A stretch of DNA of 54,255 nt, taken from the NCBI GenBank assembly GCA_019155205.2, contig JAHNZQ020000016.1:402822-457076 (forward strand), given 5' to 3'. Of the stretch, positions 40,374 through 49,700 are shown piece after piece (position 1 is the first letter of the stretch; each line of letters begins with the position of its first letter). The notes beneath the pieces were generated by a model, which did no database searches, had not been told where the DNA came from, and saw nothing but the letters and a program-made list of their open reading frames with translations. Both the position numbers and the translations under genes were made by a program. The stretch is from Gracilaria vermiculophylla (taxonomy: Eukaryota > Rhodophyta > Florideophyceae > Gracilariales > Gracilariaceae).

Positions 40374-41325
40374 GGCTACGTACGCAGATGGTGCGCCTCC
40401 CCTCCGCGCGACCGCGCCGCCCCTTCCGCGCGCGCGCGCAGCGCCGCTTCACGCATGGCTGGCGCGCATCCAGGCGTAGCGCGCCTCGCCGCGCCGCACG
40501 CCCCGCGCAGCCGGCTTCCACTGTAAGAACGGCGGTGTCCCGGAAACATGCGCCGATGCACTGTTGCCGCCGCTTCGAGAAGCTGCTGCCAGGCGTGGCG
40601 GCTGCACTGCCGAGACGTCGTTGGCAGTTCCACCCGCTTCCCCGACCACCCTTCGCGCCATGCAAAGCCTTTGGCGGTGCCGTCTCACCTCAGACGAGCG
40701 TGCAGTGCTTGTCACTGACACTCGCTCCGTTCTAAATCAATGTAGGTTGCGACAGGCTGCATCAAACAGACGCTCATCTACTGCGCCCGTGGAGCGAGTC
40801 TCTCATTGCCGCTGAAATGTACCAAAGTGTGTTTTGCGTTCTCCACATGTCATCGTACAATACGTTTGTGTAGATAACAAGTAGTAGCTCAACATCAAAC
40901 CGTGCGTCTTGCCAGTGCCTGTTGCGTGCTCACTGCATATAATTTTCGCAAACTGCTGCGAACAACGCCTTCTTCATGCCCGCCTATCTCGCCTTCATCA
41001 CAGGCCTATGGAGGAGACATCTTCAATCGGTTTGCACCGTGACTCAACAGTCTGATCATCGCATCCACGGCCCATGAAAGGGGCCACCCTGTATCTGCTA
41101 GAGTCACACAGCGCACTGTGTGCTGCACCAATTTCACTCCACCCTCCCGAGCATGTACACTATCGTGACTACTGGCGGCAGTATTCTTCGAATTTAACAT
41201 ACCATTCGGAGGCTTAACCCTGATTTCTTTTCTACCCGACATCTTGGATTTCGGTCGAGACTCTCGGTTAGGGAAATGCCCCTGCCGCGAGCTGCAAATT
41301 CCGAGCATGTAACCACAGATCCCGG
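40374..41325. other. Divergent intergenic region, no gene recognised
   Basis: This lies between the lipase start and the coiled-coil copy B promoter. CG-rich near the lipase and average beyond 40.7 kb. No domain-bearing frame. Confidence 0.4.
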
Positions 41326-41403
41326 GAATGTTTCGAATCCATTGTATCAACCATTTTTCGTCCCGTCTTGATTCAAACCGTGCGCGGAAGATGAGTATAA
41401 AAG
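41326..41403 (+). promoter_or_regulatory. TATA promoter of coiled-coil copy B
   Basis: GAATGTTTCGAATC (41326-41339), TTCGTCCCGTCTTGATT (about 41357-41373), GCGGAAGATGA and TATAAAAG (41396-41403), about 108 bp before the ATG. Block order, spacing and most bases match the promoter of copy A. The leader also ends similarly (AGCACTGATTTGAAC here, AGCACTGATCTGAAA there). Confidence 0.7.
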
Positions 41404-41503
41404 CTTGCTTCTTGACCTCCCATGCCCGGCACATCAACCCCACCAGCACTTCCAAAACATCCGCAGTCCTCCACCGTCATCCGCCGCAAGCACTGATTTG
41501 AAC

Positions 41504-42499
41504 ATGGCCGCGCACACGAGCTTCGTTTCTGTTGGGTTTCTGTGTGCGATTGGGCTCGTCATTTTGGTCCATGCCCAATCAGCGCAATCCGCCGACATGG
41601 GAGCGTGTGTGATGACAGAGTCTTCGTGCCCGTGCTCGCAGATGCACGCCTCGGGGACGTGCGTGAAGCACAAAGGCGACAACATGTGCGCCGTAGAAGC
41701 GTGCCAGCCCTCTTACCGATGTGACTGCCTCGGATACGAGATGTGCAAGCGTTCCTCCTGCACGCTTTACACCGGCGACAAAGATGTGGTTCCGAACACG
41801 GCGGGTTTGTTCCCTTGCCATCTCATTCCGGTCAAGTCGGATGCGGTTTGCACCTCATTTGATCATGTCATGGACACCGTCGACGCCGTGGAGAACATGT
41901 ACACAGCCGTGCTCAGCGCGAACGACGAAGCTTCAGCGGCAATGATGGAGGCGTTTGAAATTGTGGCCGCTATTGAATCCGACATCCTCGCCGTTAATGA
42001 TGCGCTCAAGAGTGTTGGAACATCGAAATATCAGGTCACAAAAGAAGAGAGGGATGGTATTGAAAGGCTAGCGGAAGAAGTAATCTCGTCGGTCGCTGAT
42101 TCTGGACAACTTGCTTTGCTGGCTAGCCATGAAGCAGAAAAGGTGTACCAAGCAAGTCGGGATGTCGCTGAGCTACGAAGTGAAATAAGAAATGCTGAAA
42201 ATAAGGTTAAGAACGCCAAGCAAACCCTCGATGACGCGCAGAAACGTGCAGCAAAGAACAATGAAGAATGCGCACAGTGTAAAAATCTTCAGAATAAGCT
42301 CGAAACTCTTGAGAAGGCTCGTAAAGAAGCAGTGCTGAAAGCAGCAGATATCGCAAAAAACAGCCGTGAACAAAACAGGAAAGCTGGGGAACACCGCGAC
42401 AAGGTACAGGAAAACCGTTCAAGAGCCGGAGAAAGAAAGCAAAAACTACTGTCAAGGATTCAAGAAATCAAGAATCGCGCCATCAACGTCGACATTTGA
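41504..42499 (+). CDS. Secreted Cys-rich coiled-coil protein, copy B
   Basis: 331 aa. The Met at 41504 aligns with the start of copy A (MAAHTSFVSVGFLCAIGLVI against MAAHMSLFFVGFLFAIGLIV); the upstream in-frame Met at 41405 lies inside the leader next to the TATA box and is rejected. Signal peptide, Cys-rich module (SSCPCSQMHASGTC, YRCDCLGYEMC, FPCHLIP, AVCTSF) and a long coiled coil follow copy A almost residue for residue, ending in the same KNRAINVDI. All module cysteines are conserved; the coil keeps a CAQC where copy A has CTQC. Codons in the 5' third are more G/C-ending than in copy A. Function unknown; probably a structural or matrix protein. Confidence 0.85.
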   Translation: MAAHTSFVSVGFLCAIGLVILVHAQSAQSADMGACVMTESSCPCSQMHASGTCVKHKGDNMCAVEACQPSYRCDCLGYEMCKRSSCTLYTGDKDVVPNTAGLFPCHLIPVKSDAVCTSFDHVMDTVDAVENMYTAVLSANDEASAAMMEAFEIVAAIESDILAVNDALKSVGTSKYQVTKEERDGIERLAEEVISSVADSGQLALLASHEAEKVYQASRDVAELRSEIRNAENKVKNAKQTLDDAQKRAAKNNEECAQCKNLQNKLETLEKARKEAVLKAADIAKNSREQNRKAGEHRDKVQENRSRAGERKQKLLSRIQEIKNRAINVDI

Positions 42500-43540
42500 T
42501 ATATATCAAACCTCCTGACCAGATGGGGAGTGATAGGCGGCTTTTGGCTAAACTGCAAACCAAAGGATTGGCACTCATAGATAGACTGTGCTTACATAAA
42601 ACGTCCATCTCTAGTTTGATAGGGTGGTGGAACGAGTGAGGAATTCTTACGTCATTCGATTGCGCTGAATCTTGCGAAATGCGCCTCTTTTCCCCGTTTT
42701 CAGGTTGACATGCTGCGTCATGCTTTATCGTTTTCGCCCAATCCCAGAACTTGCGCACATGCGACCTCTACTTTGCTATGGGCAAGATGTGCAATTTCTG
42801 ACGCTGTAGAGACACACGAAGGCACATTGTAGGTTTCTGTCTTTCCTCAAGAACACCAGTGTCGGATGGGATTCCACGTTACAACGACGGTAACAGATGG
42901 GTCATTGCTCACATCCATAATAATTACTCGTTTGTCCATCTTTTTGTTCTCTCAAAGCTGTTAATTGAATCAAAGGGCACAAGCGATCCTCCTTCACGTG
43001 GTGTGCCAGACTTCTTTTCTCGGGGAAGCGAAACGGATCAGCGGCCGTGTCTTCATAGGAAACCAACACTTTTTCGAGAGAGAGTGTTGAATCAAACCTA
43101 TTCACCACGCAGTGGCTTCAGGGAAACAATGCTTTCTGTCGGAAGGCCAAAATAGGTATGGTTGTGTTACTAACTTGGTATCAACTATCCGTGAATGGTG
43201 TTACACAAACAAGGAGCCTCTCTCCCCAACAAAGCATGCTCAAACATATTGGTACACGCCAAGAAGATGGCGGTGAACGCGTTGAAAATCGCCTGATGCA
43301 TGATGCCAGGAGCCCGAGAACAAGCTCCAAAAGACTGGGTTTATGTTAGACACACACAGTTGACTCGGCGAGGAATAGAACACGTGCTCCATGGATAGCC
43401 GTTCAAAAGGAAAGTGTAGGACCGGGTGCCGGGAATCATTGTCGTATAAATGAGCACAATGGGGTGAACAGTATGCTCTGACAAGAGTCAAACGCCTATC
43501 GTTTCTGCCGGCGCCGAACTTTGGGTCGTACACAGCCACT
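42500..43540. other. Intergenic, nothing recognised
   Basis: Short frames on both strands without domain signatures. No repeat or RNA gene seen. Confidence 0.35.
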
Positions 43541-43544
43541 TGTG

Positions 43545-44170
43545 CATTAATTTTCCAATATGGGCTCCAAGCATTCAGCGACGAACGACTCAACTGCGTC
43601 AGCAAATGTCTCTAAAAGAAGACCAACTTGGTCGAATTGAAAAAAGCCCGAAGAAAGGATTTGACAGTCTCAAAGTCTAGGAAAAGAGGTACAGCGTTAA
43701 CTTGACATTGACATTACTTGCGTACATCAAGAGACGTAAACCAGGGCGGTTCGTTACAGCCGATATTACTTGTCGAACAAATGCATACAAGCCCCGGCGG
43801 TGGTACTGCCAATCTGATACATCCTTTGGGATGCGACATCGTACAGAAACCTCAAGGGCACGAAGCGGCAAAATTACAGTACTGATCAGTTTCAGGCGGA
43901 ACACCTGTTGCACTCGTTCACGAGTTTGAGACCGCATTAGATCTACAGCTTCGCGATGCTCAGAATGTACTGTAAGGTACCATCCGCCACTTCTAGCTCG
44001 GTGCACACCTGCCCAAAATCCTAGCAAGAGAGAACTAGTCTAATACAAGCTTCCTTGACCTCCGTAGCTGTCTCCACTCCTATCTCACGAGCAAAGTTCG
44101 CCTTTGCAGTTTTACATCCTTGACAGCAACTTCGATTCTCTGCAAGAAATTCCAGCGCGCTCATAAACAT
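43545..44170 (-). CDS. Possible intron-containing gene, structure unresolved
   Basis: Several stretches on the minus strand look protein-like but are in different frames: SALEFLAENRSCCQGCKTAKANFA-like near 44160-44040, a 116-aa frame at 44027-43677 (EVSVRCRIPKDVSDWQYHRR, GLYAFVRQ) and FDQVGLLLETFADAVESFVA ending CLEPILEN-stop near 43545. Candidate splice sites exist (GTAATA near 43777, CCTAG near 43680), but no combination gave one convincing reading frame. The upstream Met would overlap the start of the phosphatase gene, which argues against a simple model. I recognise no family. Confidence 0.25.
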
Positions 44171-45335
44171 GTCGATAACGGAAAGGACACCCAGTAAAGG
44201 GGTGAATCGCAATCATTCCCCCAACCCCCTGCTTCGTGTTTGTCGCGCCTGGGCGCAGTCTTTGTTGTTACTCTCACAACCTTTATGCAAGACAGCACAT
44301 AGCCCTGATAGCAATGCGGTACTGGGTTTATTGAAGCGCATCCTGCCTCAAGCTCATGCTCGTGCTCTCCCGCCATCCGAGACGCCCCCGTCTCTTCCGC
44401 AGGTGGCAGCTCGATATCCGCCCGCCAAGCGCATCGTGGCCATTGGCGATGTTCATGGCGACGTCAAAGCTTTCCGCACCGCCCTGCGCTCCGCCAACAT
44501 ACTCGACAAAAATGACAACTGGATCGGCGGAGAAACAGTGCTCGTGCAGGTCGGTGACGTTTTAGACCGTGGAAATCAGGAGCGTGCCGTGTATCGGCTC
44601 CTGTTCAATATGCAGGACACTGCACCGCAGTCGGGTGGCGCTGTTCATATTCTTTTGGGAAATCACGAAGTCATGAATGCGCGTATGGACTTTCGATATG
44701 TTTCGCGCGGCGGGTTTGACGATTTTCGCGGCGCACGTGGTGGCCCACGGTTTCCACCGCATATTGTGCGAGCCATTCGGGCTCTGGAACCGTTCAAGAG
44801 AGCTCGTGCCCTGGCGCTTCTCCCAGGCGGGTCATTGGCTGTTGAACTGGCGCACCGTGCTCGTGTGGCAGTCATAGTCGGCGACAACGTGTTTGTTCAT
44901 GCGGGCCTCAAGAAAGACCATCTTGTGGATCACATGACGCGTCGAAAAGGGACAGATAGCGCTCTGGACAGCCTCAATGAACGTACGAGTATATTTTTGA
45001 TGGGTATGGGCACCCTCCCCCAGGCCTTGAGAGGAAAAGATAGTCCGATATGGATGAGGGACTATTCACGTCCCCCGCGGCCAAATCCAAGAGGTGAAAT
45101 GTGCACGATGCTTGGGGATACGCTCAAGTTCCTGCGTGCAAAGCGTATGATTGTGGGGCACACACCACAACTGCTCGGAATCAACTCGGCGTGTGAGGGT
45201 CGGGTGTGGAGGATCGACACCGGCATGAGCGCTATCTATGGCGGTGTCCCAGAGGCATTTGAAATCAGTGAAAAAGGTCAAGTTCGCATTCACACAACGC
45301 AAGGAGTCGTGGATGGCTCAAAGCGTTTTCAATGA
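44169..45335 (+). CDS. Shewanella-like protein phosphatase (SLP), PPP-type metallophosphatase
   Basis: 388 aa. The metallophosphatase core has the three metal-binding blocks GDVHGD (93-98), GDVLDRG (129-135) and GNHE (164-167), followed by VFVHAGL and the late MIVGHTPQ. The context WIGGETVLVQVGDVLDRG is characteristic of the plant/algal/apicomplexan SLP branch, which descends from bacterial enzymes, rather than PP1/PP2A. Residues 1-85 are basic with a hydrophobic patch (AWAQSLLLLSQPLC), compatible with a plastid transit peptide or signal, as in plant SLP1. The dinuclear metal centre should dephosphorylate Ser/Thr (or Tyr) residues. The stop lies 43 bp from the stop of the next gene. Confidence 0.9.
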   Translation: MSITERTPSKGVNRNHSPNPLLRVCRAWAQSLLLLSQPLCKTAHSPDSNAVLGLLKRILPQAHARALPPSETPPSLPQVAARYPPAKRIVAIGDVHGDVKAFRTALRSANILDKNDNWIGGETVLVQVGDVLDRGNQERAVYRLLFNMQDTAPQSGGAVHILLGNHEVMNARMDFRYVSRGGFDDFRGARGGPRFPPHIVRAIRALEPFKRARALALLPGGSLAVELAHRARVAVIVGDNVFVHAGLKKDHLVDHMTRRKGTDSALDSLNERTSIFLMGMGTLPQALRGKDSPIWMRDYSRPPRPNPRGEMCTMLGDTLKFLRAKRMIVGHTPQLLGINSACEGRVWRIDTGMSAIYGGVPEAFEISEKGQVRIHTTQGVVDGSKRFQ

Positions 45336-45378
45336 TTACGTGTGCGAGATTTTGTTTACGCTGAGGACGATTGATTAA

Positions 45379-45999
45379 TTAGTCTTCAAAGAGGAAAGTT
45401 CCCGAATCGCCGGCATAATCAGTTTTTAGAGTCTTCCATGCGTTGATTCTTTCCTCTGATATGTCCGTCGGTGTCTTATCCCATTGCAAAAAGAGAGATA
45501 GTATGACACTGGATCGGTCTTTCCCTAGCAATCGAATTATATACGTGGTAGATTTGGTAGAGTCTCGACTAACACCCGTATCGAACTTGGCACCGCTAAA
45601 TCCAGCCAACAGCAAGTGCATGTCAAGATTAATAGAGCTATCGATCAAATTCGCATACTCTGTATTGCCTACCTCGGCATAGAACAAGGCATCGAATGTG
45701 GCTATGGACTCCATTATGACAGCATCGTTTCGTCCAATCAGTCTTAAATTGCCTAACGCCTTCAGCCGGTCGAGGAACTGTTTCTTTGGCGTGTCGGCAA
45801 CTGTTGTACGAACAGGAGCAGCCATCTGGATCGAAATAATGCGAGTGCGTCGAGGAGTTGGTGCAACGACTTTTTTCGGTCGTAAGTGAAGCAATGGCAA
45901 GCGGCATCCGGGACGAAGAAGAGATGGAGCAGCAGTGACGAATGCCATTGCGGTAGTTTGCCCCAAGACATGTGTTGTCTTCATCGGTGTTCGCTCCAA
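45379..45999 (-). CDS. Uncharacterised plastid-type protein
   Basis: 206 aa. Residues 1-65 look like a transit peptide (Arg/Thr/Pro/Ser-rich, few acidic residues; LLRPGCRLPLLHLRPKKVV). The mature part (KKQFLDRLKALGNLRLIGRN onward) is a compact alpha/beta-looking domain with LDMHLLLAGFSGAKF, YIIRLLGKDRSSVILSLFLQ and ERINAWKTLKTDYA. I do not recognise the family with confidence. The strand pattern 'hydrophobic-D-hydrophobic-H-L', then a long beta strand and a C-terminal 'AWK', vaguely recalls the ChuX/HutX haem-carrier fold, which is only a hypothesis. Start choice: the first Met; Mets at residues 6 and 18 are alternatives. Confidence 0.65.
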   Translation of the reverse strand: MERTPMKTTHVLGQTTAMAFVTAAPSLLRPGCRLPLLHLRPKKVVAPTPRRTRIISIQMAAPVRTTVADTPKKQFLDRLKALGNLRLIGRNDAVIMESIATFDALFYAEVGNTEYANLIDSSINLDMHLLLAGFSGAKFDTGVSRDSTKSTTYIIRLLGKDRSSVILSLFLQWDKTPTDISEERINAWKTLKTDYAGDSGTFLFED

Positions 46000-46760
46000 T
46001 GCTCGACGAGGTATATGGGAATTTAAACGGTTTCTTTGACGATAATTTGGTGGTTCACGGCTGCAGCTGTGAACAGGCTATGTTCTTTGTTTGGGAATGT
46101 CCAGTTCGAGATAATGCTGCAGATCCCGGTGCACCAAGACTAGTGAGGAGCGAGATGCAGGTGGAAATACTTTGATAGATCCAAATGTCGGAGATTGCCG
46201 TGCTGTAAGGTGCAACAAAAGTGGCTTGTGTCACATCTTACACAACAGGTCTTGGCACTGTAATGCACGGCGCTGCAGTGCCACGTGTATGCATGGAGCA
46301 CGGCGTGCATCGCGTGCACCCAGTGCACTGGAATACTTTCAAGGCGGTTTCTATAAAGATAAATTGTGGTCTCTCTTATGACCTACGTCGCCCTTCTGGT
46401 GCTGTCTCTTCTGGTGAGGGCAAGGGATATCATTGTACAACGAGGACTATCAAGCAAACCTTCGAATTCTAACTCTGAATTGCGCCGTACAACTCTATCT
46501 GTCTCGGCTGGTCTTGAGCCCGTGGAGGCAGACACTGCAGCAATACGCCACTGGAGAATATATCTGAGTTGGGACAATGAGAACGTCATTCCCATTCTGA
46601 ATTCTCCAGGTTTCGGAGAGCGAGGTTCTCTGATAGAAGTTCCAGCGTCACTGTGTGTGAAACCATCTGAAGTTCAAATTCTGTTAAAGCTGCCATAGGT
46701 ACGTGACAACTTGCGTGCAGTGACGAGCGTATCACATCAACTGTTCCAAAGGGCGAACAC
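46000..46760. other. Divergent intergenic region upstream of REV3
   Basis: A frame at 46366-46698 plus (110 aa) starts with a hydrophobic segment but has no recognisable domain. Around 46255-46330 the sequence is dense in TGCAC/GTGCA words, including inverted ATGCACG and CGTGCAT. Confidence 0.4.
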
Positions 46761-49700
46761 ATGAACGCCGTAACAAGCAAAGGGATTCAGAAGAGCCTTT
46801 CCGACGCTTTGATCTCATTACGCATCGTGCATATCGACCATTATGAAAACCCCATAAACAAGTATTCATCTTCACCAGCATTTCAGGCAGCCCGAATTAC
46901 CACAAATACTCCTGTGGATAGGTTGCCTGTCATTCGCATATTTGGGAGCACCCCAGCAGGACAACGTGCATGCCTCCATGTACATGGACTTCGGCCATAC
47001 TTGTATCTTCCGCTTCCGAAACTCGATCATTCTGCCGCCTTGGCGTACACGCGCGAACTGCAGGCAGCCCTGGAGTCAGCTCTTCGTGCCGCTTATACGC
47101 CAGATGGTAATTCCAGGCCTTTTATCGCTGACATGAAACCTGTTCTCAAGTATGATATCTACGGTTATCGTCCCTCCCCGATTCCGTTCGTACAAATATT
47201 CGTCTATCTTCCGACCACTGTACAGCGTATTGCGTCGATTATTTCACAGAAAGCGCTGCCTGAGCACCTCATCCGACACCATCCGCTTCCGTACGCATCT
47301 CATGTACCTTTTGTATTACAATTTCTTTCCGACTTTTCGCTGGCGGGAATGGATTACATTCATTTGTCGCATGTTCGATTCCGTGTTCCTTTACCAGAAC
47401 CCTCGCCGACTTTGGATGCATTGGAGCTCTTCGATAGCCCTTTAGATAGGCGGCTGTTTTATGACGGTATACAGGATAAAACCAGCGATATACTTTGGCC
47501 ATTCAGCGTATTAAAACGCTCCACTTGCGGCCTAGAAATGGATGCTGTACCTGGCCAAATTATGACTGCCGTCTCTGGGAATAATGACACTTATAATTTC
47601 ACCTCACGTACCCTATCGGTTCTGTGGGACGAAGAACGATTGCGAACAGGAAGCTACCCGGAAAGGAAACTGCCTCGAGAACGAGCCGTGAAAGCTGGTG
47701 CTCATCTAACAGACGATTTCATGAGAGAAAGACTAAGCGCGGTACTGAAGGCGCCAATCAGTGCCTCACAACTGCAAAAAGGTTCAAGTGTCGGCGAGTC
47801 ATCAAGAACAGCCCCTGGAGAAGATTGCGTTGACGACGAATTTGGTGATGTTTTAAAATACCTTGACACTTTGAAATCAGTTCAAACGGAAGACGACATT
47901 GTTCAATTCAATGAAAGTCCGAACTGTGATTTATACGGTATTCACGGAGAAGATGAGTTGGCATATGGAGATGGAGATGGAGATGGAGATGGAGATGGAG
48001 ATGGAGATGGAGATGGAGATGATAACCATGATCTTTTGGAAGAGCATTATGCTATTGAGCAAACATGGGCAGATATTGCTGCATGTACACAGACTGACTC
48101 TCATGAGCATAACATTCCTGCCTCGCGGCAAGAGAAGCAGCCAACATCAACTGAGCAAACGTTGTCAGAAGATCTGAAGGGCTTTGTACCGGAAGGTATT
48201 AATGTCGAAACAGACTCATACCAAGTTACAAGCAGTGATAGCTCCAGAGTTGTCGGCAGGGCTCAAATAGAAGACAACGCACGTATAACTGCCCCCGAAG
48301 TTCCAGCAAGACAAAAGCTCCTATCAAAGCATATCAAAACTCCTAGGAAGAACATTCAAAGAAAGCTTCTTAACGACGAAGACGTGGAAATCGCTTCTTT
48401 TGATCATGGGTTTCATGGAGATGTAGAGAATCGAAAGACTTCAACTCCAGAGACTGTAAGAAACAAGGATGAATCTCGCCCCAAAATAGACGTCGAGGTC
48501 AACGGAGATCCGCTTAATCAAAACAAAGAATCAAGTAAACAATACAACAGTTCTGAGATTCATCGCATTGTTCGGCCTTCAACGAGACCTCCAAAGCTTC
48601 TAGAAACCGACCGAGATTGTTTCGAATCTGACGCATTCCGCATCAAGTACAAAACTCCGTTCTACGGGAATCCCGATGACGAACCTAAGACCGACTACAT
48701 TTACGCAGGCAGACGGATCCCAATCAGAAAGTCTGGTGCTCGTGGATATCCACCGTTCCCCTTGAGTGTAGAGAAGAACGTTCTCCCGCAAATGGAAGTT
48801 CTCACTAGTGTCGTTTGTCCAGTGAAAAAGCCTCCCAAGCTTTCAGACCTGTACGACGCACAAGCACTTAAACCGGATGATGCTAGGAACTCCAAAAATC
48901 AGCGCGGCACCGACATTGATTCAGCTGGAAGACAAATCAAGAAAGGAGATTTCAGTACGTCGTGGCAGCACCTCACACACACTCAAAGCGATTCAGCTTT
49001 CTGTGTTGGTGTTTTGCCTACAGATGACAACGACTTGGCCAAAATCTTAAGTGAGGGAGATGATGTATCCTTCGCAGGCGAACTTCCATCAAATTATGGC
49101 GCAAATCGAGGTCCGGCTACTCCGCTGGAAGATCAACGGCACGCTTTCGAACTTAACAGACCACCATCGCCAAAATACGACGAAGCCTATCAATTCACAG
49201 TTCATCATCAATCTCACAGTACCCATAAACGTAAGTTTTTCACATCCATCTACCAAACCATCAATTTCATCTTCCCACAATATTAACCCGATACTATTAA
49301 CTCCATAATCTCTAGAAGGAAAAGGATTTGTAAGCCGAATAGGGTCTGATGTTGGTGGACATTCTGCAGATTTTAAACTAGATTCTGAGAAAAGAAACCG
49401 GACCGCATCAGCATCCCAATCCCCACATATGCATCAGAATTTAACCGTTATGGCTATTGAGGTATGTTGCCATTCGACATCATATTTGTGAACTACATGA
49501 AATCCTTCGGTTAACCGAAGATTGACACCGCCCAACCGCATGTCGAGGCACTAACCGTAGCGGAAATCCTAAACTTCTTATCGTCTGAAAAACACAATAA
49601 GGTTCTTGCCTCAAGTTATGGGGATAAGCTTCCAGATCCGGCTCGAAATGGAATTCTTGCCGTTTGCGTTGTTACTAAGACAGATGATTTCTTTCCGAGG

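Noticed and set aside
41405..41503. Upstream in-frame Met extending coiled-coil copy B by 33 residues
   Set aside because: It lies 2 bp after the TATA box and has no counterpart in copy A, whose signal peptide begins at the downstream Met.
46366..46698. 110-aa plus-strand frame upstream of REV3
   Set aside because: Hydrophobic start but no recognisable domain, and it lies in the REV3 promoter/leader.
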